Positions 9,763 to 17,878 of a DNA stretch of 64,000 nt are shown in pieces. This stretch comes from Thermoflexibacter ruber (lineage in GTDB: Bacteria; Bacteroidota; Bacteroidia; Cytophagales; Thermoflexibacteraceae). The notes below the pieces were generated by a model. The model did not search any database. It was not told the origin of the DNA and saw nothing but the letters and a program-made list of their open reading frames with translations. A program made the position numbers and the translations under genes. The DNA is taken from assembly GCF_900113045.1 (NCBI RefSeq), contig NZ_FONY01000001.1:62001-126000 (forward strand), in the 5' to 3' direction. How positions within the stretch are numbered: the stretch's first letter is position 1; every line of letters begins with the position of its first letter.

Positions 9763-10702
9763 TTTTCACCTCCTCTATTTTTAGTTGATACGCTTTTTGG
9801 GCATATTGGAATAGAAAGTTCAAGGCTGGTTTAATACTTTCGTCAATCATGTTTCCATAAATAGCGCGGTCTAAATGTCTTAGCGAAAGCGTCAAGTCTT
9901 TATCATGTATCTTTTCCTCTATTTCTTTTGAGGTATAGGTAGTATAGGGAATATCTTGTAAATTTTCTAAGTAAGACTTCCATATTCCTAAACCCTTTTC
10001 AGTCTGCTTATTATCCAAAGTATTTTGCAGATATTTTTCAAATTGGGTAGCAAAACGCTCGTGATTGCGTTTTAAGCGGCTTAAGTAATAAGCCTTTCTG
10101 ATGCGTTCCCCAAAAATCAGGTATAAAGCCAACGCCAGCACAACCAAAATACCTACTCCAATGATAATATAAGGATAGTTGATTAGCCGCTCAACTGCGT
10201 TGTAGTTAGTATTAGAAATGAGTTTGACTGTATCTGAAAGCGTAACTATCAAGGGTTTAATGATTACGCTATCTGTATTGGTGTATATCAAAGTAGTATC
10301 CCCATTGGTGAGTACATAGATAGGCAAAGTAAGACTTTGTATAGAATCTGTTTGATAAGTAGCTAATTGGTAAATTGTACTATCAGTGCTAATCTTATCC
10401 TTAGTAACGGTAGGGAAGTATCTTTTTTTTATAAACTCAAAAGGAGCATAATTGTATGATGAATCAGGGAAGCGTAATTCCATATTTTCTGGATATTTCA
10501 CTACCAGTTCGTAATCTATATACTCCCCTACTTTCACTGATATTGGTTTTGCTTTGGCATCGGGCTGGGCAGGGAGAAAACTACCTTTGAGCGTTATCTG
10601 CCTTTGGATAGCTTGCTGTTGGGCTGTGTTCTGTGCCTTAGCTGGACAGAGGCATACCCACGCCAAGATACAAACGAGAACAATATGAAATGGTAAAGAC
10701 AT
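9755..10702 (-). CDS. Bat-operon exported/membrane-anchored protein (family uncertain)
   Basis: The start is set at the ATG at 10702, which opens a signal peptide (MSLPFHIVLVCILAW, cleavage near PAKAQ). A longer version from 10726 would add eight residues before it. An extracytoplasmic beta-rich domain runs to about residue 175, followed by a transmembrane helix (IIIGVGILVVLALALYLIF) and a cytoplasmic helical tail. The same layout is seen in the protein upstream of batA in Bacteroidetes Bat operons. No catalytic motif was recognised. The 8-base overlap with batA implies coupled translation. Confidence 0.7.
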   Translation of the reverse strand: MSLPFHIVLVCILAWVCLCPAKAQNTAQQQAIQRQITLKGSFLPAQPDAKAKPISVKVGEYIDYELVVKYPENMELRFPDSSYNYAPFEFIKKRYFPTVTKDKISTDSTIYQLATYQTDSIQSLTLPIYVLTNGDTTLIYTNTDSVIIKPLIVTLSDTVKLISNTNYNAVERLINYPYIIIGVGILVVLALALYLIFGERIRKAYYLSRLKRNHERFATQFEKYLQNTLDNKQTEKGLGIWKSYLENLQDIPYTTYTSKEIEEKIHDKDLTLSLRHLDRAIYGNMIDESIKPALNFLFQYAQKAYQLKIEEVKNA

Positions 10703-10777
10703 GTTTCTTGCACCAAAATATCTCACAAAACAAGCTAATTAGTAGAATTTTACTTAAAAAATAGATTTTGTACTTTG

Positions 10778-10805
10778 CAAAGATAAATATTCAGGAAGTT
10801 TACAA
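10778..10805 (-). promoter_or_regulatory. Bacteroidetes-type promoter for the bat genes
   Basis: On the minus strand a -33 TTG (10803-10805) is followed after 17 bases by -7 TATCTTTG (10778-10785), a full match to TAnnTTTG. The predicted leader to the ATG at 10702 is about 70 bases. Confidence 0.6.
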
Positions 10806-10822
10806 GACGTACTTAGCAATTT

Positions 10823-11572
10823 TTAACTTTTACGGTGAAAGGTTCTAAACAAACTTCTGAGCTTCATCTGAATAACACCTAAGAAGGCTTCGTTAAAAAT
10901 TTTGGTGGACATTTTAGAAACGCCTTTGGTACGGTCTTGGAAAATAATAGGTACTTCTGTAATGCTAAATCCATACTTCCAAGCTAAAAATTTCATCTCT
11001 ATTTGAAAGGCATAGCCTATGAACTTTATTTGGTCTAACTCAATGGTTTCTAATACTTTGCGATGATAACATTTGAAGCCTGCTGTAGTATCCATGATAG
11101 GCATACCCGTAATAAAACGCACATACCAACTTGCAAAATATGACATGAGGACTCTGCCTATAGGCCAATTAATTACTGTAACCCCGTTACTATAGCGCGA
11201 ACCTATAGCTAAGTCTTTTTTTTCTTGCTTGCAAGTCAAATATAATTGTAATAAATCTACGGGGCGATGCGAAAAATCTGCGTCCATCTCACAAATATAC
11301 TCATAGCCCATTTGCAAGGCAATCTTAAACCCATGAATGTAAGCCGTACCTAAGCCCAGTTTACCTTGCCGTTCCTCCAATAAGATTCTATTAGGAAATT
11401 CTTTTTGCAACTCCTTGACCTTATTGGCAGTCCCATCAGGGGAGCCATCATCTACTATCAAAATATCAAATACGCTATCATTTTTATGTGTTAAGCATAA
11501 GACTTCCTTGATAATACCTTCAATATTCTCAATTTCATTATACGTAGGTATAATTACGATGCAGTTTTTCAC
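10823..11572 (-). CDS. polyprenol-phosphate mannosyltransferase-like GT2 glycosyltransferase
   Basis: This family 2 glycosyltransferase of 249 residues has the dolichol-phosphate mannose synthase signature. It shows IVIIPTYNEIENI at the N-terminus, ILIVDDGSPDGTA, GLGTAYIHGFKIAL, the metal-binding EMDADFSHRP and TAGFKCYHRKVL. It probably transfers a sugar from a nucleotide donor to a polyprenyl phosphate at the inner membrane. No transmembrane segment follows the catalytic domain, so it is the short soluble type. A GTG at 11572 (VKNCIVIIP) is chosen as the start; the frame extends to a TTG at 11620 that would add residues outside the family. Confidence 0.85.
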   Translation of the reverse strand: MKNCIVIIPTYNEIENIEGIIKEVLCLTHKNDSVFDILIVDDGSPDGTANKVKELQKEFPNRILLEERQGKLGLGTAYIHGFKIALQMGYEYICEMDADFSHRPVDLLQLYLTCKQEKKDLAIGSRYSNGVTVINWPIGRVLMSYFASWYVRFITGMPIMDTTAGFKCYHRKVLETIELDQIKFIGYAFQIEMKFLAWKYGFSITEVPIIFQDRTKGVSKMSTKIFNEAFLGVIQMKLRSLFRTFHRKS

Positions 11573-11644
11573 TTTCAACAAACCTATATTTAATTCTTGC
11601 GTTAATAAAAATAATCGCAAAATAAAGAATAGAACTAAACAAAC

Positions 11645-11684
11645 AAAAAGCTATTGCCGAATATGTTTTCAGCAATAGCTTTTT
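11645..11684 (-). terminator. intrinsic terminator downstream of the DUF3276 gene
   Basis: A 13-bp perfect stem (11645-11657 with 11672-11684) contains AGCTATTGC/GCAATAGCT flanked by A and T runs. Read on the minus strand it is followed by a T-rich tail, and it separates the DUF3276 gene from the glycosyltransferase gene. Confidence 0.75.
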
Positions 11685-11723
11685 ATGATAGTTTTTCAAG
11701 TAGTGTTGAGCCTCGTATGTCCA

Positions 11724-12077
11724 CTAATCCCAACGCAATCTTCCATTTACCTCCTCGTCTATTTCATCTTCCAACACTTCTTCTACTTCTTCGTTGGATT
11801 TCTCAAACTGCGAGAAGTCGAAATCTGGCATCAAATCTCCCTTTACGTGTGCAATAGTTTCATTCAAAGCCTCTAAAAACTTTGCAAAGTCCTCTTTGTA
11901 AAGGAAAATTTTATGTTTCTCGTACACAAAACCATCATCTTTAAAACGTTTTTTGCTTTCTGTGATGGTCAAATAATAATCGTTAGAACGTGTGGACTTC
12001 ACATCAAAGAAGTACGTTCTTTTTCCTGCCCTTACTCTTTTTGAGTAGATTTCATCTTTTGATTTATTCTCTTCCAC
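11724..12077 (-). CDS. DUF3276 / PUR-alpha-like nucleic-acid-binding protein
   Basis: This 117-residue protein matches the Bacteroidetes/spirochaete PUR family. It has the basic start YSKRVRAGKRTYFFDVKSTR, then SNDYYLTITESKKRF and HKIFLYKEDFAKFLEAL, which form a PUR-repeat-like fold that binds single-stranded DNA or RNA. The last 25 residues are strongly acidic (SNEEVEEVLEDEIDEEV). The specific target is unknown. It is a single-gene unit with a terminator directly after it. Confidence 0.85.
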   Translation of the reverse strand: MEENKSKDEIYSKRVRAGKRTYFFDVKSTRSNDYYLTITESKKRFKDDGFVYEKHKIFLYKEDFAKFLEALNETIAHVKGDLMPDFDFSQFEKSNEEVEEVLEDEIDEEVNGRLRWD

Positions 12078-12370
12078 GTGTCCAAAATTTAGTTTTACAA
12101 CGGTAAAATTAGAATATTTATTTATTCCAAAAAAGTGATAGGCTTATAAATTTATTGTTAATTTTTTTTATATTTTTTTAAAAGATTGATTATTTGAAAG
12201 ATATACTTAAGTGATATAAAAATTATATTTGAAATTAAAGTTTTCACTTACGTAATTAGCCAATAAGTAATTTACTTTTCACATATTTTTAAAGGTTTGT
12301 TGATGTAGGAAATTTCCCTTTGCAAAGATAGTTTCCTAATATTGAATCAAACTTAAAACAAATCAAAGAT

Positions 12371-12586
12371 ATGAAAAAGGCAATTTTAAATCCTACTTTG
12401 TTGGTAGGAGAACAAGCAAAACAAATGGAAGTTTTCATCATTGGTATTGGTGGTCTAACTATCAAAGCAAGTGATGAAGAGGAGGAAACTGAGGAAGCCG
12501 AGGAGGTGGACGAGGATTTTGATGAGCAAGAAGAAGATTTAGAAGAGGAAGAGGGAGAAGAAGAAGAGGAAGGTGAAGCAGAATAA
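12371..12586 (+). CDS. small protein with hydrophobic head and polyacidic tail, unknown
   Basis: This 71-residue reading frame starts with ATG and is followed by a good terminator. Residues 1-33 are ordinary, with a short hydrophobic stretch (VFIIGIGGLTI). Residues 34-71 are almost all Glu or Asp. It is preceded by about 290 bases without a gene and is not in an operon. I do not recognise a family. It could be a nucleic-acid mimic, a metal- or protein-binding tail protein, or less likely a peptide precursor. No modification enzyme lies nearby. The tail could also be low-complexity translation, but the start, spacing and terminator support a real gene. Confidence 0.55.
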   Translation: MKKAILNPTLLVGEQAKQMEVFIIGIGGLTIKASDEEEETEEAEEVDEDFDEQEEDLEEEEGEEEEEGEAE

Positions 12587-12650
12587 TTTGCTGAGGCTGT
12601 ATAAAAGGGTTCTTTAATAATAAAATTTTTATAGTAGCCTCATTATCAAA

Positions 12651-12690
12651 GAATAAACCTATAGATTTCTAAAATCCTATAGGTTTATTC
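12651..12690. terminator. bidirectional terminator between convergent genes
   Basis: A perfect 14-bp stem (12651-12664 with 12677-12690) has a 12-base loop and is followed by TTTATTTTT. It serves the small acidic gene on the plus strand and probably the DUF1080 gene on the minus strand. Confidence 0.8.
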
Positions 12691-12697
12691 TTTATTT

Positions 12698-13456
12698 TTA
12701 CAACTCTCTAATCCATATATTTCTATAGCTTACAGGGTTGCCGTGGTCTTGAAGGCGAATGCCTCCTTTGCCGTGAGCAATATTTTTAGGTGTGCCGATA
12801 TACTCTGTTGTACCATGAATGACTGTATTATTTTGAATAAGTACCCCGTTATGGATTACAGTAACTCTTGCAGGAGATTCCAAAGAGCCATTCCAACGAA
12901 AGCGAGGCGCAGTATAGATGATGTCGTAGGTTTGCCACTCTCCGGGTTTTCTGCAAGCATTGACCAAAGGGATAGACTGCTTGTAAAGGCTACCTGCTTG
13001 ACCATTGGAATAAGTGCGGTTTTGGTAAGAATCCAACACTTGCACCTCGTAGCGTTCCTGTAAGAAAATCCCACTATTGCCTCTGCCTTGTCCTTCTCCT
13101 TCTACTTTATCTGGGGTTCTCCACTCTATATGTAACTGAAAATCGCCAAAAGTTTGCTTAGTAACTATATCCCCAGTTCCTCTTTCTACCACCATAGCTC
13201 CGTCTTTCAGCGTCCATTTAGGTGCGCTTCCGTCTTTGGCACTTACCCAATTGGAAAAATCCTTCCCATCAAAAAGTACAATGGCATCAGAAGGCGGTTT
13301 TGTCCCATCGCCTGGGGTTACTACCTTAGGCTCTGGTTCCCATACTTCGGTAGCTTCGGGCTTAGGCTGGTTTTGTTGCTGACCAAAGCAACTTGCTGAT
13401 AAGCATACGCCACAGGTTAAAATCAGTAGTAAGATATTGATTTTCTTCATTTTCAT
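12698..13456 (-). CDS. DUF1080 (3-keto-disaccharide hydrolase family) exported protein
   Basis: From the ATG at 13456 the protein is 252 residues with a signal peptide (MKMKKINILLLILTCGV). The frame continues upstream but encodes no signal-like sequence. The DUF1080 fold follows after a proline-rich linker: AIVLFDGKDFSNWVS, then FGDFQLHIEWRTP, GNSGIFLQERYEVQVLDSY and GGIRLQDHGNPVSYRNIWI. These are hallmark strands of the concanavalin-like DUF1080 domain, some members of which cleave 3-keto-glycosides. It is a single gene; the substrate is unknown. The cysteine after the signal (SASCFGQ) is a poor lipobox. Confidence 0.85.
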   Translation of the reverse strand: MKMKKINILLLILTCGVCLSASCFGQQQNQPKPEATEVWEPEPKVVTPGDGTKPPSDAIVLFDGKDFSNWVSAKDGSAPKWTLKDGAMVVERGTGDIVTKQTFGDFQLHIEWRTPDKVEGEGQGRGNSGIFLQERYEVQVLDSYQNRTYSNGQAGSLYKQSIPLVNACRKPGEWQTYDIIYTAPRFRWNGSLESPARVTVIHNGVLIQNNTVIHGTTEYIGTPKNIAHGKGGIRLQDHGNPVSYRNIWIREL

Positions 13457-13605
13457 TGTTTTAAAAGTTTTGTAATAATATAAATTAGAATTATGTTTTG
13501 TAAAAATATAAAAGTACACAAACGATTCCAAGTTAGAAATCATATATTTGCAAGCAAAATTTTATTTGGCTTAGTTTTTTGCCTATTTATAATTAGCAAT
13601 TCACA

Positions 13606-14877
13606 ATGAACGACTTACTGCTCAAATCAGTACAAATTATTGATAAACAAAGCCCTTTCCACTTACAAAGAAAAAATATAGGGCTAAAAAATGGATTCAT
13701 TACCTCTATTACTGATACAAACGAACTCGTAGAAGCCCATAAAACATTGGATTGTAGCCAAGCCTCCCTCTCTGTGGGTTGGATAGATATGCGTGCTTCT
13801 GTGCCTGAACCAGGGTTGGAATACAAAGAAAGCATAGACTCTGCCTGCCAAGCGGCTATGCGTGGAGGCTTTACCGAAGTAGCTGTTTTGCCTGTTAGTC
13901 AGCCCCCTATCCAGAGCAAAGAAGCCGTACACTTTTTAATCAAACGCACTGAAAATAAGTTATGTAGCTTTTATCCTATTGCCTCCTCTTCCAAAGACCT
14001 CAAAGGCGAGGAGATGACTGAAATGTATGACCTTTTTATCGCAGGGGCAGTCGCTTTTTGTGATGGGACTAATCCAACTACCAACTCTGCTTTGATAGTT
14101 AAAATTTTACAATACCTACATCAGTTTGACGGCTTATTTATCAATATGCCTGATGAGAAAAATCTGAGCAAAAATGGCATGATGCACGAAGGAATTAGTA
14201 GCACGTATTTAGGAATGAAAGGCATACCTGCTCTTGCAGAGCAAATGGGCATCATCAGGGACTTAGAACTGATGAGCTACGCTGGCGGAAAAATTCATTT
14301 TTCAGGTATTTCTACGGAAAGGTCAGTCCAACTCATCAGGGAAGCCAAGGCAAAAGGAATGGCAGTTACTGCGGACATTGCGGCGCATCACTTGGCTTTT
14401 ACAGACGAAGATTTGAAGGATTTTGATACCAACTTAAAAGTAAAGCCTCCTTTTAGGACAGCCAAAGACATTGAGGCACTTATAGAAGGCTTAAAAGATG
14501 GAACGATAGATGCGATTACCTCTGACCACCAGCCACAAGACGAAGAGAGCAAGCGATTGGAGTTTGACATGGCGGAGTTTGGCATCATTGGCTTAGAAAC
14601 AGCTTTTGCAGTGGCAAATACTTTTAGAAAAGATTTGGATTTAACCCAACTCCTTGAAAAGTTCACTATCAATCCACGAAAGATTTTAAAAATCCAGCAA
14701 CCTATAATCGCAGTGGGACAAATCGCTAATCTTACGTTGTTTGCTCCTGAACAAACTTGGACGTATCACTTACAAGAGGTTCAATCTCAATCTAAGAACT
14801 CCCCTTTTATAGGTAAAGAGTTGAAAGGCAAAGTATTAGGTGTTTTTAATAAACAACGCCAGCAAGTATTTATTTAG
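13606..14877 (+). CDS. dihydroorotase-like protein lacking the HxH metal site
   Basis: This 423-residue protein has the amidohydrolase fold of multifunctional-type dihydroorotases: GGFTEVAVLP, GKIHFSGISTERSV, ADIAAHHLAFTDEDL and ITSDHQPQ. At the metal site the usual DxHxHxRxPG reads DMRASVPEPG (61-70), so both histidines and the substrate-binding arginine are absent. This resembles the inactive PyrC' partner of aspartate carbamoyltransferase in some bacteria. A structural or altered role is therefore more likely than normal dihydroorotase activity. A TATATTTG box lies at 13543-13550, but no good -33 element was found. Its stop overlaps that of murB. Confidence 0.8.
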   Translation: MNDLLLKSVQIIDKQSPFHLQRKNIGLKNGFITSITDTNELVEAHKTLDCSQASLSVGWIDMRASVPEPGLEYKESIDSACQAAMRGGFTEVAVLPVSQPPIQSKEAVHFLIKRTENKLCSFYPIASSSKDLKGEEMTEMYDLFIAGAVAFCDGTNPTTNSALIVKILQYLHQFDGLFINMPDEKNLSKNGMMHEGISSTYLGMKGIPALAEQMGIIRDLELMSYAGGKIHFSGISTERSVQLIREAKAKGMAVTADIAAHHLAFTDEDLKDFDTNLKVKPPFRTAKDIEALIEGLKDGTIDAITSDHQPQDEESKRLEFDMAEFGIIGLETAFAVANTFRKDLDLTQLLEKFTINPRKILKIQQPIIAVGQIANLTLFAPEQTWTYHLQEVQSQSKNSPFIGKELKGKVLGVFNKQRQQVFI

Positions 14878-15896
14878 ATAATATTTACCTCCATACTCAA
14901 ACAAATCCCAAATTTTTCTACGACAGATTGTTGGATTTGCTCTGCTAAAGATTTGATTTCCTGTCCTGTAGCTCCTCCGTAGTTTACCAAGACTAAAGCT
15001 TGGTCTTTGTGCGTCCCTGTATTGCCTATGCGTTTACCTTTCCAACCGCACTGCTCTATGAGCCAGCCCGCAGGTACTTTTACTCTCTGCTCGTCAATAG
15101 GATAGCTGGGAATAGAAGGATATTTTTCTTTGAGTTCCTCAAATAGTTGCTTGCTGATTTCTGGATTTTTAAAGAAACTTCCTGCATTACCAATCTGCTC
15201 AGGATTAGGGAGTTTACTTTGGCGAATCTTAATGACAGCTTGGCTAATTGCTTTGGCTGAGAGGGTAGTAACGCCCATATCTGCTAAGGTCTGGGCAACC
15301 GCTCCATAAGAAATATTAAAATTAGCTTTTTTAGTAAGGCGAAAAGTTACATTGACGATGGCATACTGATTTTTTAATTCATTTTTAAAAATGCTTTCCC
15401 GATAGCCAAACTTACATTCTTCCTTAGTAAAAGTTCGCAGCTCTCCATTCGTCATATTTATAGCGACTAAGGAGTCAAATACTTCTTTGATTTCTACCCC
15501 ATACGCTCCAATATTTTGCATAGGGGCGGCACCTACCGTACCCGGGATTAGCGAAAGATTCTCTACTCCATTCCACCCATTATCAAGGCAGTACAGCACA
15601 AACTCGTGCCAATTTTCCCCTGCTCCTACGTTTACCCATACGCTTTCCTCATCTTCCCTAATTTTCTCTATGCCCTTGATACCGATTTTGATAACCAGCC
15701 CCTCAAAATCCTGAGTCAGCAAAATATTACTTCCCCCGCCTAAAATAAGTCTATGAATGTTTTTAAAGCCCTTAAAGAAAAGAAGGCTCATTAAATCTTC
15801 ATTGCTTTGCACCTCAGCAAAAAAGCGGGCTTGGGCTTCTATGCCAAAAGTATTGAAGGCTTGTAAGGAAAAATCTTGTTGGATAGGTAAAGTCAT
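14874..15896 (-). CDS. murB: UDP-N-acetylenolpyruvoylglucosamine reductase
   Basis: MurB performs the NADPH- and FAD-dependent second committed step of peptidoglycan precursor synthesis. The 340-residue length and motifs fit the type I enzyme. They are LILGGGSNILL (FAD binding), SLIPGTVGAAPMQNIGAYG, Arg166 in FGYRESIF, the proton donor Ser240 in GNAGSFFKNP and Glu336 near the C-terminus (SMEVNII). It converges on the dihydroorotase-like gene with the stop codons overlapping by 4 bases. No other cell-wall genes are adjacent. Confidence 0.93.
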   Translation of the reverse strand: MTLPIQQDFSLQAFNTFGIEAQARFFAEVQSNEDLMSLLFFKGFKNIHRLILGGGSNILLTQDFEGLVIKIGIKGIEKIREDEESVWVNVGAGENWHEFVLYCLDNGWNGVENLSLIPGTVGAAPMQNIGAYGVEIKEVFDSLVAINMTNGELRTFTKEECKFGYRESIFKNELKNQYAIVNVTFRLTKKANFNISYGAVAQTLADMGVTTLSAKAISQAVIKIRQSKLPNPEQIGNAGSFFKNPEISKQLFEELKEKYPSIPSYPIDEQRVKVPAGWLIEQCGWKGKRIGNTGTHKDQALVLVNYGGATGQEIKSLAEQIQQSVVEKFGICLSMEVNII

Positions 15897-16014
15897 GAAG
15901 GTTAAAGTGTTTATTTATCAATCGCTTTTTTCTAAGTCTAATTTTTCAAAATCTATATTCCAGCTATTTATGAAACACAGAATTGCTATTTACAAAAAAG
16001 AGATTTTATTGCTC

Positions 16015-16422
16015 TTACTCATGTCCCGCTCCGAGCAGTTCTCTGAGGTTGTAAATCAAATTATCCCAAAGTTCTCTTAAGTCTTTTTCATTGTTCATTT
16101 CGGAATAATCAATGATTTTCAGGAAAGTAGTATCGGTCATTTCGCTATGAGATAGCTTGAATTCCAGATAGGAAGGGTCTTCCGAGTCCTCTGCATTAAG
16201 AGGAGAAAAGACATACTTGATGTGGCTATTGGTGCGTGCAGAAACTAACTTAGCGGGGTGGCTTTGCCCATCCCAAACTATGTCAAAGGTCTTATCTTCT
16301 AAGGTTTTGACCTCCTCGGCAAACCACTCTGCCAGTCCACTTGCCGTAGAAAGGTAGGGATATATCATTTTTACGCTTGCATGAATTTCATATTCTATTA
16401 CAAATTTGTACTTACTACTCAT
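16015..16422 (-). CDS. START-like (SRPBCC) domain protein
   Basis: This 135-residue protein starts at the ATG at 16422, directly behind an AAGGAGAT Shine-Dalgarno-like sequence, which is unusual for this phylum and decides the start over the ATG at 16446. The sequence KFVIEYEIHASVKMIYPYLS, then GLAEWFAEEV and FDIVWDGQSHPA, matches the START-like/AHSA1-type helix-grip fold that binds hydrophobic ligands. It is common as a short conserved protein in Bacteroidetes, with no assigned function. It lies 118 bases upstream of murB on the same strand. Confidence 0.72.
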   Translation of the reverse strand: MSSKYKFVIEYEIHASVKMIYPYLSTASGLAEWFAEEVKTLEDKTFDIVWDGQSHPAKLVSARTNSHIKYVFSPLNAEDSEDPSYLEFKLSHSEMTDTTFLKIIDYSEMNNEKDLRELWDNLIYNLRELLGAGHE

Positions 16423-16775
16423 ATCTCCTTGACGTTTTTTTGGCAATATACTATTTTTTGAAACTGAAAAGGTATTTGATAAAATTTTTCTCCATTGCTT
16501 ACCTTCATCAGTTTGATTGATTGGTGATGTAAATAGATTAAAAAATTAGTACGTTCTTTCCACTCAATGTATTTAAAATTTAATTTTACCATGTTTTACA
16601 TTGATTTAGAATACTTTATACAGTAGATACGCAAAAAAATTTATCAGCAAGTAAGCAAATTTTTTGTAGGAAGTCAAAAATTTCCTCTAATTTTAAAGCG
16701 TCAAATGCTAATTTTTATTGCTCTTTCATGCACTTCTTTTCAGCAAGATATTTATTTACAATAAATTAACTAACA
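16423..16775. other. 353-base intergenic region with no gene
   Basis: This is very AT-rich DNA between the divergent START-like gene and gpsA. I found no convincing coding frame, RNA structure, terminator or complete promoter. It probably contains promoters for both neighbours that deviate from consensus. Confidence 0.5.
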
Positions 16776-17789
16776 TTGGCTACTACTTATCAACATTCCC
16801 CGACTCAGATTGCCATGATAGGCGGTGGCAGTTGGGCGACAGCGATTGTGAAAATGCTATGTGAGAATAATGTGTATGTTCATTGGTGGATGCGTTCTCA
16901 AACTGATATAGCACACATCATTCACTATCGGCACAACCCCAGTTACCTGAGTGGAGTAGAAATTAATTTGGAAAAAGTAAATCCTACCTATGACTTGCGG
17001 AAAAGCATAGCAGAAGCAGAAATAGTGGTTTTGGCTGTGCCTGCGGCTTTCATTGCAGATGTTTTAAAACGCCTCGCCATAGATGATTTGAAAAATAAAG
17101 TCGTAGTTTCTGCTATCAAAGGCATGATTCCCATAGAAAATTCACTCATCACCAAGTATGTAATGAGAAAGTTCAACGTTCCTGCCTCTCATCTTTTAGC
17201 CATAGCAGGACCTTGTCATGCGGAGGAGGTTGCCTTAGAAAAACAATCTTACTTGACCATAGGTGGGCAAGACATAGACAAGGCACAGCAGTTTGCCAAC
17301 CTGCTCAAAGGTCGCTACATCAAAGCAAGTGTAGTTACAGACATAGATGGAGTGGAATACTGTGCTGTAATGAAAAATGTCATTGCACTTGCTTGTGGGA
17401 TAGCTCATGGTTTGGGCTATGGGGACAACTTTCACGCAGTCTTGGTTTCTAATGCCATGCAGGAAATCAGGCGTTTTCTCGATGTCATAGAGCCGCACCC
17501 ACGCGACTTGAATGGTTCTGCCTACTTAGGAGATTTGCTGGTAACTACTTATTCGCAATTTAGTCGGAATAGAACTTTTGGAAGCATGATAGGGCGCGGC
17601 TACTCCGTCAAGTCTGCCCAATTGGAGATGAAAATGATAGCAGAAGGTTATTATGCTGTAAAAATTATTTACGAAATCAACAAAAAGTATAAGGTGAATA
17701 TGCCTATTACAAAGGCAGTTTATCATATCTTGTATGAAAAAGCACTGCCTACTGCGGAGTTCCAACTGCTCAAAGATGTGTTAAAGTAG
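16776..17789 (+). CDS. gpsA: NAD(P)-dependent glycerol-3-phosphate dehydrogenase
   Basis: GpsA reduces dihydroxyacetone phosphate to sn-glycerol-3-phosphate for phospholipid synthesis. The 337-residue protein has the dinucleotide-binding loop MIGGGSWATA, then SAIKGMIPIE with Lys115, IAGPCHAEEV, and the catalytic Lys200 in AVMKNVIALACG. A TTG at 16776 is used as the start: an in-frame TAA lies 9 bases upstream, and the first ATG would cut off the first beta strand. It is a single-gene unit. Confidence 0.9.
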   Translation: MATTYQHSPTQIAMIGGGSWATAIVKMLCENNVYVHWWMRSQTDIAHIIHYRHNPSYLSGVEINLEKVNPTYDLRKSIAEAEIVVLAVPAAFIADVLKRLAIDDLKNKVVVSAIKGMIPIENSLITKYVMRKFNVPASHLLAIAGPCHAEEVALEKQSYLTIGGQDIDKAQQFANLLKGRYIKASVVTDIDGVEYCAVMKNVIALACGIAHGLGYGDNFHAVLVSNAMQEIRRFLDVIEPHPRDLNGSAYLGDLLVTTYSQFSRNRTFGSMIGRGYSVKSAQLEMKMIAEGYYAVKIIYEINKKYKVNMPITKAVYHILYEKALPTAEFQLLKDVLK

Positions 17790-17852
17790 TGTTTCTGAGC
17801 AGTCAAATTTGCTAAAATCAATCAAAAGATAGATTTTGAGAGAGAATTTTAC

Positions 17853-17860
17853 TATATTTG
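17853..17860 (+). promoter_or_regulatory. possible -7 element for the large outer-membrane gene
   Basis: TATATTTG matches TAnnTTTG and would place transcription start about 12 bases before the TTG start codon. The nearest TTTG upstream (17835-17838) leaves only a 14-base spacer, so this is tentative. Confidence 0.3.
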
Positions 17861-17878
17861 AAATAAAAGTTCACAAAG

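Noticed and set aside
12371-12586. Graspetide or lanthipeptide precursor
   Set aside because: No ATP-grasp, cyclase, protease or transporter gene is nearby, and no core Thr/Ser/Cys pattern is present.
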